Positions 33,951 to 43,264 of a stretch of 64,000 bases of DNA are shown piece after piece. The notes beneath the pieces were generated by a model. It saw only the letters and a list, made by a program, of their open reading frames with translations. It was not told the DNA's origin and made no database searches. The DNA is taken from positions 1 through 64,000 of the forward strand of contig LYSV01000004.1 in the NCBI GenBank assembly GCA_001657315.1. The letters are read 5' to 3'. The translations under genes were made by a program, and so were the position numbers. Every line of letters starts with the position of its first letter. The stretch's first letter is position 1. This DNA comes from Flammeovirgaceae bacterium BBD 1991-12. GTDB taxonomy: Bacteria > Bacteroidota > Bacteroidia > Cytophagales > Cyclobacteriaceae.

Positions 33951-35288
33951 TTAATTGTGTATTAAAAATTCCCCCTGTTCCTTTGTTTCACTTATTTCAC
34001 GTTTGGAATGAGTAGTCCTTCCTCCCGGTGGATTGAGCCGGGAAAAATACCTGACCAGATATCCAGTATGTTCTCCTTCCGTGGGCAAGATAAATTTCTC
34101 ATCGGTTAAGGCCCGATCGATCCAATCGTCGAATCCATTGATATGTGTATATTCTCTTACATCAAACTGAAAGGTATCTGTTCCTTTTAGTTCCTCCTTA
34201 AAATGCAGATCCGGGAATCTGGTGGTAATAGCATCCGGAATTTTAGGAAAGTCAACTTCCGGCTTATCACTGTAGAAATGCCATCTTTTTGATGAAGATA
34301 CGAAACTGCCGCGAATATAGTCGTATTCACCTGTAACGGATACATCAGGCCATTCTGCAGGCTCTGTATTCACAGTCAGAGCAGCGTTTATTTCTTCAAA
34401 AGCATCCGGTATGAAACCATAGGTATCCATTACATGGTAGGTATAACGGTCGGTACTGTATCGTACACTTACACTCGCATTACGGTATGGATATGAAGCC
34501 AGTTCAGTGGGAATAGTCACTCTCAATTCAGAAGCATTGTCAACTGCATCCGTAAAAGCAGTATTGTAAACGGAAAATCCGTTGGCCAGAAAACTTTCTG
34601 GAACAGACGATACGTTTATATTGACAGAAGAAGAATGCCCTTCATCAGGCAGGCTTATCGAGTATTGTTCCACAGAATTATTCATATCTGCCAGTGAAAT
34701 GAGATTTTCCTTACCTGCCTCAAGACTGTTAATGACTTTGTAGCTATATTCAGATCCGTTTCGAAGATAGATATAGGCATCCCTGTTGTTTTCATACACC
34801 GGTACAGAAAAAGGCAGGGCACTTTCAAGATCCGTTCCCGAATGCAAGAAACTGTAGGAAAAGAAATAGTGATCATGTGGGGGGATATTTTCAAAACCCA
34901 CTTTCGCATTATCCAGAAAGGGACCTCTCAGATTAAAACTAAATGATTCCAGGCTGACCTTGTGCTGTTTTATGCCATAGTAACTGATTAATTGATAGTG
35001 CCGGGCGCCAAGATGTGTGAATATGTGCAGGTTCATCCTTTCCCTGGTGAAGTCTTCGGGTTTCCGGAGGGTATCGGTAAAGTCGTTATGGATTTCCATT
35101 TCCCAGAGAGTCCTATCGCCTTCATCCGTAAGAAATAAATAAGCAAATTCGGCATTATTAAAATAATGGCCATCTACCTCTATGATCAGAAGATCTTCCT
35201 CAGAAGCGGGTGAAATATCATCATTGTCATTGCTACAGCCGGACCATAAAAAAAGTAGAAATGATAGGGGAACGGATAGGTTCTTCAT
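33951..35288 (-). CDS. Lipoprotein, unknown
   Basis: The protein has 445 residues with a lipoprotein signal (LSVPLSFLLFLWSGC) and CSNDNDD just after the lipid site, matching the surface-export pattern. The rest is beta-rich with many Tyr, Ser and Asp (HYFNNAEFAYLFLTDEGD, VSVRYSTDRYTYHVMDTYGF, YDYIRGSFVSSSKRWHFYSD). No catalytic motif or known family was recognised. It is convergent with the haem operon and divergent from the truncated DUF3570 gene. Confidence 0.78.
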   Translation of the reverse strand: MKNLSVPLSFLLFLWSGCSNDNDDISPASEEDLLIIEVDGHYFNNAEFAYLFLTDEGDRTLWEMEIHNDFTDTLRKPEDFTRERMNLHIFTHLGARHYQLISYYGIKQHKVSLESFSFNLRGPFLDNAKVGFENIPPHDHYFFSYSFLHSGTDLESALPFSVPVYENNRDAYIYLRNGSEYSYKVINSLEAGKENLISLADMNNSVEQYSISLPDEGHSSSVNINVSSVPESFLANGFSVYNTAFTDAVDNASELRVTIPTELASYPYRNASVSVRYSTDRYTYHVMDTYGFIPDAFEEINAALTVNTEPAEWPDVSVTGEYDYIRGSFVSSSKRWHFYSDKPEVDFPKIPDAITTRFPDLHFKEELKGTDTFQFDVREYTHINGFDDWIDRALTDEKFILPTEGEHTGYLVRYFSRLNPPGGRTTHSKREISETKEQGEFLIHN

Positions 35289-35517
35289 GATCAGTTTTTC
35301 TTGGGTTGTTTAAAGCCTCAGGATACGTCATGTTGGTTCTTCTTTATCCGTGAGGTACTTATTTGGCCGAATATAATACAAATCTTCCAGTCTCAAAAAC
35401 GCTGCTTTCATTTACTGAATGTACTAACACCCGGAGAGTTCCCGGAAATTTACATGGGCGAAAGGATCCAGGGATGCCTACTGAGTTTGGTGCAAGTGGA
35501 ATGGCCTGTTTCGATTT

Positions 35518-36237
35518 ATGGACATTGATCCATCCCATGAGCTGTGGGGTACGCCGGGACTGGAGACGGAGAAGCAACGCCAGTCCTATAACTTTACAGG
35601 CACAGTGTCGCAGGTGCTGAGCAGGAAGCTACAGGCTTCTCTGTCCGCCGGGTTTGTCTATCAGACCAGCAGGCTTTCCACACTCTTCCATAGCGTTTAT
35701 CTCACGGATGTTCAGACTGACCCGAACGCCAGTGCAAGGATAGAAAGGCTACCGGACTCAGGGACAAAATTCCCGATAGGTCTGCGGCTGAATTATTATC
35801 TTAATGACCTGATCGTTTTGCGGGGCCATTATCGATCCTATTTAGATGATTTTGGCATTACTCATACAGTGAGCCAGGAGGCCCCGGTAAAGGTCGGCAG
35901 CTTCTTTACGGTTCATCCGTTCTGCCGTTATCATGACCAGACCGCCGCCGACCATTTTGCCCCCTGTGATGAGCACTCACCCAATGCACAATACTACGCT
36001 TCTGACTACGATCTGTCGTCTATAGGCAGTACCAACCTGGGACTGGGCATGAAGTACAGCCCACTTTACGGACTCATGCGTTTTAAGGGCTCTTTCAGCA
36101 GGAAAAGTGGCAGGATTACGCAACTTAAAAGTGTAGATGTTCGTGTCGCAGACTATACAAGAACAGGAAATAACCCAGGTAATGGTGGCGATCTTGACGC
36201 ATTTTCTGTTAGTTTTGACCTTACATTCACATTTTGA
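35518..36237 (+). pseudogene. 5'-truncated DUF3570 outer-membrane protein
   Basis: The 239 residues match the C-terminal half of DUF3570 proteins: RQSYNFTGTVSQVLSRKLQ, FHSVYLTDVQ, FPIGLRLNYYLNDLIVLRGH, YRSYLDDFGITHTVSQEAPV, KVGSFFTVHPFCRYHDQTAA, YASDYDLSSI. Full-length members have about 400 residues with a signal peptide and an N-terminal set of strands; both are missing. An in-frame TGA at 35482 blocks extension, and the 230 bp before 35518 do not encode the missing part in any frame I can follow. It overlaps the next gene region by a few bases at 36234-36237. Truncation by deletion is the likely history. Confidence 0.72.
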
Positions 36238-36245
36238 GATACGAT

Positions 36246-38390
36246 ATGAGTACACTCTTTCGGTCCCTGGAAGCAGGTATTTTCATTTTTTCCGCTGTGA
36301 TCCCCGCCTTTGCCCAGATCCTCGAACCTTCTCAATGGGCTCATGAGACAAGTAAAACGGATGTGAAAGCCGGAGAAGAAGTCGAGCTGATATTTACCTC
36401 CACGATTGATAAGGACTGGTACCTCTATTCCTCTGATTTCGATCCGGACTGTGGCCCTATGGTTACTACTTTTGCTTTTGAACCACATGATTCCTACGAA
36501 CTGGTGGGTGATCTCCGGGCCATCGACCCCATAGAAAAATTTGACGATGTATTCGAGTGTAATGTCAGGATATTCAAGAAGAATGGACAGTTCCGGCAAA
36601 CGGTGAAAATACTGGACAGCGATGCGGTAATAGCTGGCAACTATAATTTTCAGGTATGTTCGGATATCGATGGCAAGTGTATTCCTTTTGAATACGACTT
36701 TGAGTTTTCATCGTTTAATGTCACTGGTCCTCAGAAAAAACAACTGGCAGAGCCCGAACAGCAGCCCAAATCCAATCCTGAAAAGGAAAAACCGCAATTC
36801 GAAAAACCCGGGCCGGAAGTTATTCCCATACAAGTGACGCCGGAATCCACACCACTAATGGATGATGTGGATAAGGCTGAAACACAAAAAAGGATAGATT
36901 ATGGCAGTGTGAAAAATCAGGGGCCTGTCCTGGACCCGGAACTTATAGTGGAAGACCCAAAAGACAAGTCATTGATATTGTTCATGGTCTTTGCCTTTGT
37001 GGCGGGGCTGGCTGCTCTGCTTACCCCCTGTGTTTTCCCTATGATCCCGATGACAGTCACCTATTTTACGGGTAAGGCTCAGGGTAAGGGTAGGGCACTG
37101 ATCTACGGACTTTCCATCATCTTCATCTATACGGTCATTGGCTCCGCACTGGCACCTTTAATGGGGCCGGAAACAGCCAACCATCTGTCCACGGAGTGGC
37201 TTCCCAACATCATTTTCTTCCTGGTCTTCGTCATCTTTGCTTTGTCTTTTTTCGGGTTGTTTGAGATTACATTACCCAGTGGTTTTGTCAATAAAATGGA
37301 CAAGAAGTCGGACCGCGGAGGACTGATTGGAGTATTCTTTATGGCCTTTACGCTGGTACTGGTGTCATTTTCCTGTACGGGTCCGATAGTAGGCAGTATT
37401 CTGGTGGCTTCTGCAGGTGGAGAGGTTTTGAAGCCTGTTATGGGCATGTTTGCCTTTTCACTGGCATTCGCAGTACCTTTCACACTCTTCGCTGTATTTC
37501 CGGGATGGCTGAGCACACTTCCGAAATCGGGTGGATGGCTGAATGCCGTAAAGGTGATTTTGGGCTTTCTGGAGCTGGCGCTTGCTTTCAAGTTCCTGAG
37601 TATTGCCGATCAGGCTTTCCACTGGGGTATTCTGGACCGTGACCTGAATATCGCCATATGGATCGTGATCTTCACTCTTATGGGCTTCTACCTTATCGGC
37701 AAGATCCGGCTGCCTCATGACAGTCCGTTGGAAACGGTTAGCGTACCACGATTGATATTGGCCATTGCTACCTTCACATTTGTGATCTACCTGATCCCAG
37801 GTTTGTGGGGAGCTCCGCTAAAGGCATTGGCTGGTTACCTGCCACCCATGTACACCCATGATTTCGATCTGATCTCCGCTCAACGTGGAGAAGACAATGG
37901 TCCCGAGCTGTGCGATGAACCCAAACATGCTGATTTCCTGCACCTGCCACATGGGCTGAAAGGCTACTTCGATTACGATCAGGCGCTTGCCTGTGCACGC
38001 GAACAGAATAAGCCGGTATTTATCGATTTTACCGGGCATGGCTGTACCAACTGCCGGGAAATGGAGGCCGTAGTGTGGTCACATCCTGAAGTGCTCAGAA
38101 GGCTGAAAGAGGACTTTGTGATCGCGGCGCTTTATGTAGATGACAAAACAGAACTGCCGGAAACGGAATGGTACACCTCGGACTACGACAACAAAGTAAA
38201 AAAGACCCTCGGTAAACAAAATGCGGACCTGCAGATCAGAAGGTTGAACAACAACGCACAGCCTTTTTATGTACTACTTGGCGCTGATGAGCGGGTGATG
38301 GTCAGCCCTGTCACCTACGACAGGGACGTGAATAATTTCATCCGGTTTTTGGATGACGGCGTGAAGAAATACAGAGAACTTTACAACTGA
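36246..38390 (+). CDS. DsbD-like protein-disulfide reductase
   Basis: The protein has 714 residues from ATG 36246 (TTG 36234 is also in frame). Signal peptide (SLEAGIFIFSAVIPAFA), an N-terminal DsbD-alpha-like domain (about 20-165, WYLYSSDFDPDCGPMVTTFA), a Pro/Glu-rich linker, an eight-helix DsbD-beta domain with the two conserved Cys (LLTPCVFPMIPMTVTYF and FSCTGPIVG) and a C-terminal thioredoxin-like domain with CTNC in FTGHGCTNCREMEA. It carries electrons from cytoplasmic thioredoxin to periplasmic or secreted thiol proteins. It follows the truncated DUF3570 gene by 8 bp, so the two once shared an operon. Confidence 0.93.
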   Translation: MSTLFRSLEAGIFIFSAVIPAFAQILEPSQWAHETSKTDVKAGEEVELIFTSTIDKDWYLYSSDFDPDCGPMVTTFAFEPHDSYELVGDLRAIDPIEKFDDVFECNVRIFKKNGQFRQTVKILDSDAVIAGNYNFQVCSDIDGKCIPFEYDFEFSSFNVTGPQKKQLAEPEQQPKSNPEKEKPQFEKPGPEVIPIQVTPESTPLMDDVDKAETQKRIDYGSVKNQGPVLDPELIVEDPKDKSLILFMVFAFVAGLAALLTPCVFPMIPMTVTYFTGKAQGKGRALIYGLSIIFIYTVIGSALAPLMGPETANHLSTEWLPNIIFFLVFVIFALSFFGLFEITLPSGFVNKMDKKSDRGGLIGVFFMAFTLVLVSFSCTGPIVGSILVASAGGEVLKPVMGMFAFSLAFAVPFTLFAVFPGWLSTLPKSGGWLNAVKVILGFLELALAFKFLSIADQAFHWGILDRDLNIAIWIVIFTLMGFYLIGKIRLPHDSPLETVSVPRLILAIATFTFVIYLIPGLWGAPLKALAGYLPPMYTHDFDLISAQRGEDNGPELCDEPKHADFLHLPHGLKGYFDYDQALACAREQNKPVFIDFTGHGCTNCREMEAVVWSHPEVLRRLKEDFVIAALYVDDKTELPETEWYTSDYDNKVKKTLGKQNADLQIRRLNNNAQPFYVLLGADERVMVSPVTYDRDVNNFIRFLDDGVKKYRELYN

Positions 38391-38797
38391 CAGGCATCAT
38401 CCCGCTTTCGATCCGGTCGATCTGGCCTGATACTTTCTGATCATCAAAATTTTGGGTTACATAACCTTTTTAAGCCCGCATGGAAATGTTATGTAACAGC
38501 TATTTATTGGTAATTGATCGGCTTTCTACTGTTGAAATGCCAAAGAGTACAAATGCGGGTTATCTGTGATAAAGTGATATAGAAGGTACCTCCCACTCCG
38601 TTAAGATTGATCTTTGCAATATGTGACTTACCGTAGGAGCATTCATGAATTACTCCTATGGTATCAGACGCATGCCCATGTAGTAAAAGAAAAAAACAAC
38701 TGACAATAATCATATTCTCTTATGCGATAAAACCCCCTGTTCAATTTGTTTGGTAAAAATCCCGGAATTATCATTACTGTCGGAAAAACAACTCCCA
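38391..38797. other. Intergenic stretch with one inverted repeat
   Basis: No supported gene. A minus-strand frame at 38504-38713 has a hydrophobic start but no other support. The only structure noted is the inverted repeat at 38456-38497. Confidence 0.5.
38456..38497. repeat. 10-bp inverted repeat
   Basis: GTTACATAAC (38456-38465) and GTTATGTAAC (38488-38497) are perfect complements with a 22-nt spacer. No T tract follows on the plus strand; operator or RNA structure are both possible. Confidence 0.6.
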
Positions 38798-40105
38798 ATG
38801 AAAACAAGAATTATTTGGGTCATATTACCCGTATTGATAGCGGCTGTGTCCTGTAGCGAGGACGATGATCCTACCGCCGAAGATGGTATTACTAAAGTGA
38901 TCGGTGAAAATGTATACCGTATCTTACAGGGTAATGATCAAACCGGGGTAGCAGGCCAGCTTCTGCCATTGGACATCAAAATTAGGGTCACTGACCTTCA
39001 GGGTGCTCCGAAATTCACCAGTTTACAATTTGAAACCTCAGATCCTGGGGCTGAAGTAATACGCAATTTTTATTCAGGTAGCGATACCGTAGCCCTTCAA
39101 TGGAAGCTTGGATGCAATGAAAAAAAACAAACTCTTACGATCATAGATAATATATGTGGAATAGCCAAAGACGGCTGTGTTGACGTGAATATATTCGAGA
39201 TTACCGCCGTAGCCGATGGCACACCAATGGGTTGGTTTGAAACATGTCAAACGTTAAATATTGGCTATACAAGGCAAATCCTCTCAAATGATGAAGCGAT
39301 AACCGTAATAGGCAATGACAGGATCTACAGTATAGATGACGTTGTAAACGGTACATGGTTCACATCCGGGAGACCTGAGAACGTTGGCTATACCGGAATA
39401 AATGTGACATCAACCGGTGAGATGTATTACAGGGCAGGCAGCACCTGTTATGTTAGTCTGGATCAGGGCCAATCGTGGTCTATAATGACGCTTCCTTCCG
39501 GCTACGGTGATTTCCAGATGCTCTTCCTGAAAAATGGTGATTTAATATATGCCAGAGAGTTTCGCGAGGTACATATCAGTTCCAATAAAGGCAGCTCCTG
39601 GGATCTGTTGGTCGATGTACCAGAAGCCACCGCCAACCAGGCAAGTGAAGTACAATCTATCGCCGCAAAGGGTCAAACTGTTTTTATCATGGTTGATAAC
39701 CACAACATCATTGAAGTAGAAAATGATGAAATAAAGATCCATGAGTTTGCATTTAATAGCTGGCCGGTGTGGGCAGATCTTTCAACCAATTCCGCAGAAG
39801 TGGTTGACAATCATTTTTTATTTAATCATGACCGTACACTTTATGTTTTAGACCTTGGTAGCAATAGAGTGATCCAGAATTTGGACCTTTATCGTCATGG
39901 ACGTATGATCCGGTCTGCCGGAGATGTGTATGTGGTCAATGAAACCAATGGCTACTGGAAGTATGAAAACAATGCATTTCGATCAAAATCTTTTGATCTT
40001 CCCAGAAATATTCAAAACGGTTCAGGGATCTCGGCGCTCACCTTTCACCAGGGCTCTCCTGCCTTTATTAACTCATCTGGGAAGCTCTTTTATTATATCA
40101 ATTAA
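38798..40105 (+). CDS. Lipoprotein with BNR/sialidase-like repeats
   Basis: From ATG 38798 the protein has 435 residues with a lipoprotein signal (KTRIIWVILPVLIAAVSC) then CSEDDDPT. The N-terminal 130 residues form a beta domain with four Cys. The C-terminal part has propeller-like repeats, including Asp-box-like CYVSLDQGQSWSIMTLPSG and VHISSNKGSSWDLLVDVP. The frame is open back to 38750, but that start would bury the signal. It begins a run of three envelope genes. Ligand and function unknown. Confidence 0.78.
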   Translation: MKTRIIWVILPVLIAAVSCSEDDDPTAEDGITKVIGENVYRILQGNDQTGVAGQLLPLDIKIRVTDLQGAPKFTSLQFETSDPGAEVIRNFYSGSDTVALQWKLGCNEKKQTLTIIDNICGIAKDGCVDVNIFEITAVADGTPMGWFETCQTLNIGYTRQILSNDEAITVIGNDRIYSIDDVVNGTWFTSGRPENVGYTGINVTSTGEMYYRAGSTCYVSLDQGQSWSIMTLPSGYGDFQMLFLKNGDLIYAREFREVHISSNKGSSWDLLVDVPEATANQASEVQSIAAKGQTVFIMVDNHNIIEVENDEIKIHEFAFNSWPVWADLSTNSAEVVDNHFLFNHDRTLYVLDLGSNRVIQNLDLYRHGRMIRSAGDVYVVNETNGYWKYENNAFRSKSFDLPRNIQNGSGISALTFHQGSPAFINSSGKLFYYIN

Positions 40106-40132
40106 TTTAACACAACCTCCAAGTAAAAAACT

Positions 40133-40840
40133 ATGAAAAGATCATTAATAATACTCCTAGCCATGTCGTGGGGAGTCATCTATGCACAGGAAGAAACATC
40201 CCAGGCAATTGATGAAGTAAAAAGCAACTACCGCCCTGTGGGAGGAGACCTGACACTGGAGGTCCAGTTTGAACCCTTTGGAGAAGATCCCATTAGTATC
40301 AATGGCATCCGTGGAAGGGTCTTTACCTCCCAGCGAACGGCATGGCGAATAAATGTCTTCATTGGATACGATTCTGACACCGAGATCACACAGCAGGAAG
40401 TTTCTGATGCCAATCTGAGAGAATTAAAGGACCGCACCAATACATTCTCGCTTAATCTAAGGCCAGGATACGAATGGCATTTGAAAGGTACGGACAGGCT
40501 GTCCCCTTACTTGGGTGTGGAAGTGGATTTTGCCTGGCAGACCTCAAGATTCAGAACGGAAGCGCAGAACGGTATGGAGGTGAACTACACGAAATTTATC
40601 AATGACAATGGATTTATACGATTTGGGCTGAATGCCATTGCCGGCTTCGACTACTACTTCTCAAAAAAGATCTATTTAGGTACTGAAATGGGTTACGGGG
40701 CTTCAGCTACAAGGTTGCTGGACCGGCGCGTGGAAAGCGACCTGCCCGGCTTCGAGGAACCGGACCCTGAAAATCGCGGAGGATCGTTTGATCTGGGACC
40801 GAATGTGAATGTTGATATCCGGTTGGGTTATGTCTTTTAA
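40133..40840 (+). CDS. Outer-membrane beta-barrel protein (OprF/OmpW-like size)
   Basis: The 235-residue protein has a signal peptide (RSLIILLAMSWGVIYAQ) and alternating strands with aromatic girdle residues (DLTLEVQFEPF, AWRINVFIGYD, TFSLNLRPGYEWHLKG, SPYLGVEVDFAWQTSRF, GFIRFGLNAIAGFDYYFS, IYLGTEMGYG, NVDIRLGYVF with terminal Phe). It is a small barrel of about eight strands, of unknown ligand. It starts 27 bp after the propeller lipoprotein and overlaps the next gene by 8 bp. Confidence 0.82.
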   Translation: MKRSLIILLAMSWGVIYAQEETSQAIDEVKSNYRPVGGDLTLEVQFEPFGEDPISINGIRGRVFTSQRTAWRINVFIGYDSDTEITQQEVSDANLRELKDRTNTFSLNLRPGYEWHLKGTDRLSPYLGVEVDFAWQTSRFRTEAQNGMEVNYTKFINDNGFIRFGLNAIAGFDYYFSKKIYLGTEMGYGASATRLLDRRVESDLPGFEEPDPENRGGSFDLGPNVNVDIRLGYVF

Positions 40841-41540
40841 GCTGAACATACATTTGACCAGAACCGCCGGAGTACTGGCCTGCTGCATTGTATTCTTCTG
40901 CTGCAATGATGATGGTCCGGGGTCGGAACTGTCAACCTTCTCCGGTAGTATTGACGAGCAGGTGTTTGAAATGGTGCAGGGGATAACATTTGTTGGTACA
41001 CTACCCAACGGACAGACACTGAACTTTTCTCCGAGAGAAAGATCTACTGATCCGGGATCTGTGCATTATACCAATCCTGGGGGGCCGGGTTTTACCGACA
41101 TGGGAAGAGGAATAATCATTGATGCATCTGAGTTCTCCGGTAGTGGTGAAATGACTCTGGGTGTTAATGAATATTCCTTTCAGTTTGTATGGTGTACTAC
41201 ATTCGAAGACCTGAGGAGAAGATTTCCGGATGAGGTCTGGATCAGACCGGAATTTGATCACTGGAGGGTTTATTTTGCAGTGAGAGAAAGCAGATATACA
41301 CAACGGGAAATCGTTAGCGGATCGCCATTTTTGGTGGATGATTATCTGAACCTGACCATTAATCCCAACAGGCAGGACAGAATAGAAGAAGGTTTTTTTC
41401 TTCAAAGATCAGGTACGCCAATCCGCCTTTACGGCAATTATGGTTTTGAAACCGACGGCCTACTGAGCTGGGGCTCTGCTTTTGATCACCTGAATCGGTT
41501 TCTGGGAACCTATACAGTGAGATTAAAATGCGGGGTATAG
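40833..41540 (+). CDS. Lipoprotein, unknown
   Basis: From ATG 40833 the protein has 235 residues with a lipoprotein signal (LTRTAGVLACCIVFFC) and CCNDDGPG. The mature part is a beta-rich domain with FSGSIDEQVFEMVQGITFVG, MTLGVNEYSFQFVWCTTFED and RFLGTYTVRLKCGV; two Cys pairs may form disulfides. The start overlaps the barrel gene stop by 8 bp, so the two are coupled. No family recognised. Confidence 0.72.
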   Translation, partial: SFKLNIHLTRTAGVLACCIVFFCCNDDGPGSELSTFSGSIDEQVFEMVQGITFVGTLPNGQTLNFSPRERSTDPGSVHYTNPGGPGFTDMGRGIIIDASEFSGSGEMTLGVNEYSFQFVWCTTFEDLRRRFPDEVWIRPEFDHWRVYFAVRESRYTQREIVSGSPFLVDDYLNLTINPNRQDRIEEGFFLQRSGTPIRLYGNYGFETDGLLSWGSAFDHLNRFLGTYTVRLKCGV

Positions 41541-41554
41541 TAATAGTATATACA

Positions 41555-41594
41555 ACACCGTATACTCATATTTTTTTATGAGTATACGGGGTGT
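41555..41594. terminator. Long hairpin after the envelope cluster
   Basis: ACACCGTATACTCATA (41555-41570) pairs with TATGAGTATACG and GGTGT (41577-41594) with one bulged G and a T-rich loop. The stem is long (17 bp) but the run after it is only moderately T-rich, so it may be a terminator or a stabilising 3' end. Confidence 0.6.
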
Positions 41595-41696
41595 ATTATC
41601 ATTTTCAACTTTGCGGAAACACTCCGGTTCACATAAGGCGCATCGTGGGTTTACTGATTTGTTATGGACAACGCATAAAAATCAGATCTGAAATCC

Positions 41697-43220
41697 ATGA
41701 ATAGGCTAAAATTCCGAAGGCAATTCTTATTTACCCCAAAAAAATGTTCGGAATTAAAAGGTTGGGACGTTATAAATCTGGGGAGTCATTATGTATATAC
41801 ACATCCCGATTGTGACGCAACCGGAATAAATAAAGTCAATACTGATCTAATACTGATCGGTCATGTCATTGATCCAAAATCCCCAGACAGGACAACATCT
41901 GAAATTCTGGATGACTTGTCAAATTTTGAAACTATCAATGATGTTTCAGAAAAGTTATACGGCCTAGTTGGGCGTTTTGTACTGATTATAAAATTGTACA
42001 AAGATTATATGTTTTTCAATGACGCTTGTGGACTTAAACTGCTTTTTTATACTCAACACGATGGAGAATTGTATGCAGCTTCGCAACCGTTATTGTTGAG
42101 CCTGGTATGTGATATAAAAAAAGGTTTAAATCATAAAGAATATTATGCGTCGGAATATATAAAAAACAATTTGGAACATTGGATTCCAAGCGGAACCTCG
42201 CTTTATGATAATGTGAATCATTTGGTTCCAAACCATTACCTGGACTCTTCCAAATTAGAACAAATAAGATTTTGGCCGAAAAAGCAGCTCAAGCCGGAAA
42301 GTATGGAAAGTGCTGTAAACCGATTTTCAGATCTGTTCAAAAAAACCATGCTTGCAGCGAATAAAAAATTCAATCTTGCTTTGCCACTAACTGCGGGATG
42401 GGATTCAAAAATCATACTCAGCAGTTGCAAACCGATACATAAAGACCTTTGGTGCTATACACTTAAGTACCGGAATTTGACCCTGAAGTCGAATGATCTA
42501 AAGATCCCTGTTAAAATTTCATCAAAGCTTGGGTTGAAATATGAGATAATAGATTGCCATAAATCCATAGATGAAAAATTTGCTGAAGTGTATCAAGGCA
42601 ATACTGATATCCCACATATTGACGATTGGGGAAAGATAGCGCATGGAATGTTCGAAAAGTTTCCGCCTCACCGGATCACGGTAAAAGGAAATTGCTCAGA
42701 GATTGGCCGTTGTTTTTACTACCTGACTGGCAAGTCCCGAAAAGTAAACTCAAGCAATGATTTTCTCAGATTAGAATTTCAATGGAAAAATATAGGTTTT
42801 ATTAAAGATCGAATTTCAAAATGGTATGACGAGGTCAAACATCCTGAAGTAAATTTCGGCTACAATCTATATGACCTGTTTTACTGGGAACATCGTATGG
42901 GGAGCTGGCAGGCTCAAAGTCAACTCGAATGGGATATTGTACAAGATGCGTTCACACCGTTTAATAATCGCGAGCTTCTTGACATTGCACTGGGAGTGGA
43001 TACGGCTTACAGATGTAAACCCAAATATCTGTTTTTTGAAAAAGTAATAGAAAATTTATGGGCAGATGTACTATCGGAACCTATTAATCCTTCTACAGTT
43101 TTCTTAAAATTGAAAGACACCATAAAAAAGATATTGAAGGTACTTGGCCTTCTGAATACTGCCTGGTTAATAAAGAAAAGACTTTATAACACCCGTAAAC
43201 GACTAAACAGACTGAATTAG
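41697..43220 (+). CDS. Asparagine-synthase-like protein
   Basis: The 507-residue protein has an N-terminal half resembling a glutaminase-type domain without the catalytic Cys2 (it begins MNRLKFRRQFLF) and FVLIIKLYKDYMFFNDACGL, where synthetases carry the product-binding part. The C-terminal half is the PP-loop synthetase: LPLTAGWDSKIILSSC (usual SGGxDS replaced by TAGWDS) and a C-terminal basic tail. Without a glutaminase site it probably uses ammonia or another amine, or modifies a natural product or glycan. The gene is visibly more AT-rich than its neighbours and stands alone, which suggests transfer. Confidence 0.8.
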   Translation: MNRLKFRRQFLFTPKKCSELKGWDVINLGSHYVYTHPDCDATGINKVNTDLILIGHVIDPKSPDRTTSEILDDLSNFETINDVSEKLYGLVGRFVLIIKLYKDYMFFNDACGLKLLFYTQHDGELYAASQPLLLSLVCDIKKGLNHKEYYASEYIKNNLEHWIPSGTSLYDNVNHLVPNHYLDSSKLEQIRFWPKKQLKPESMESAVNRFSDLFKKTMLAANKKFNLALPLTAGWDSKIILSSCKPIHKDLWCYTLKYRNLTLKSNDLKIPVKISSKLGLKYEIIDCHKSIDEKFAEVYQGNTDIPHIDDWGKIAHGMFEKFPPHRITVKGNCSEIGRCFYYLTGKSRKVNSSNDFLRLEFQWKNIGFIKDRISKWYDEVKHPEVNFGYNLYDLFYWEHRMGSWQAQSQLEWDIVQDAFTPFNNRELLDIALGVDTAYRCKPKYLFFEKVIENLWADVLSEPINPSTVFLKLKDTIKKILKVLGLLNTAWLIKKRLYNTRKRLNRLN

Positions 43221-43264
43221 GCTACCGATGTACCTGTAGAAGCCCTTGAACAGGTCCAAAAAAA

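Noticed and set aside
38504-38713. Minus-strand 69-codon frame with a signal-like start
   Set aside because: No ribosome site, neighbour or family support; it overlaps the region of an upstream plus-strand promoter.
43232-43255. ACCTGT...ACAGGT hairpin as terminator of the eCIS operon
   Set aside because: The stem is only 6 bp and the T run lies before it on the minus strand, not after.
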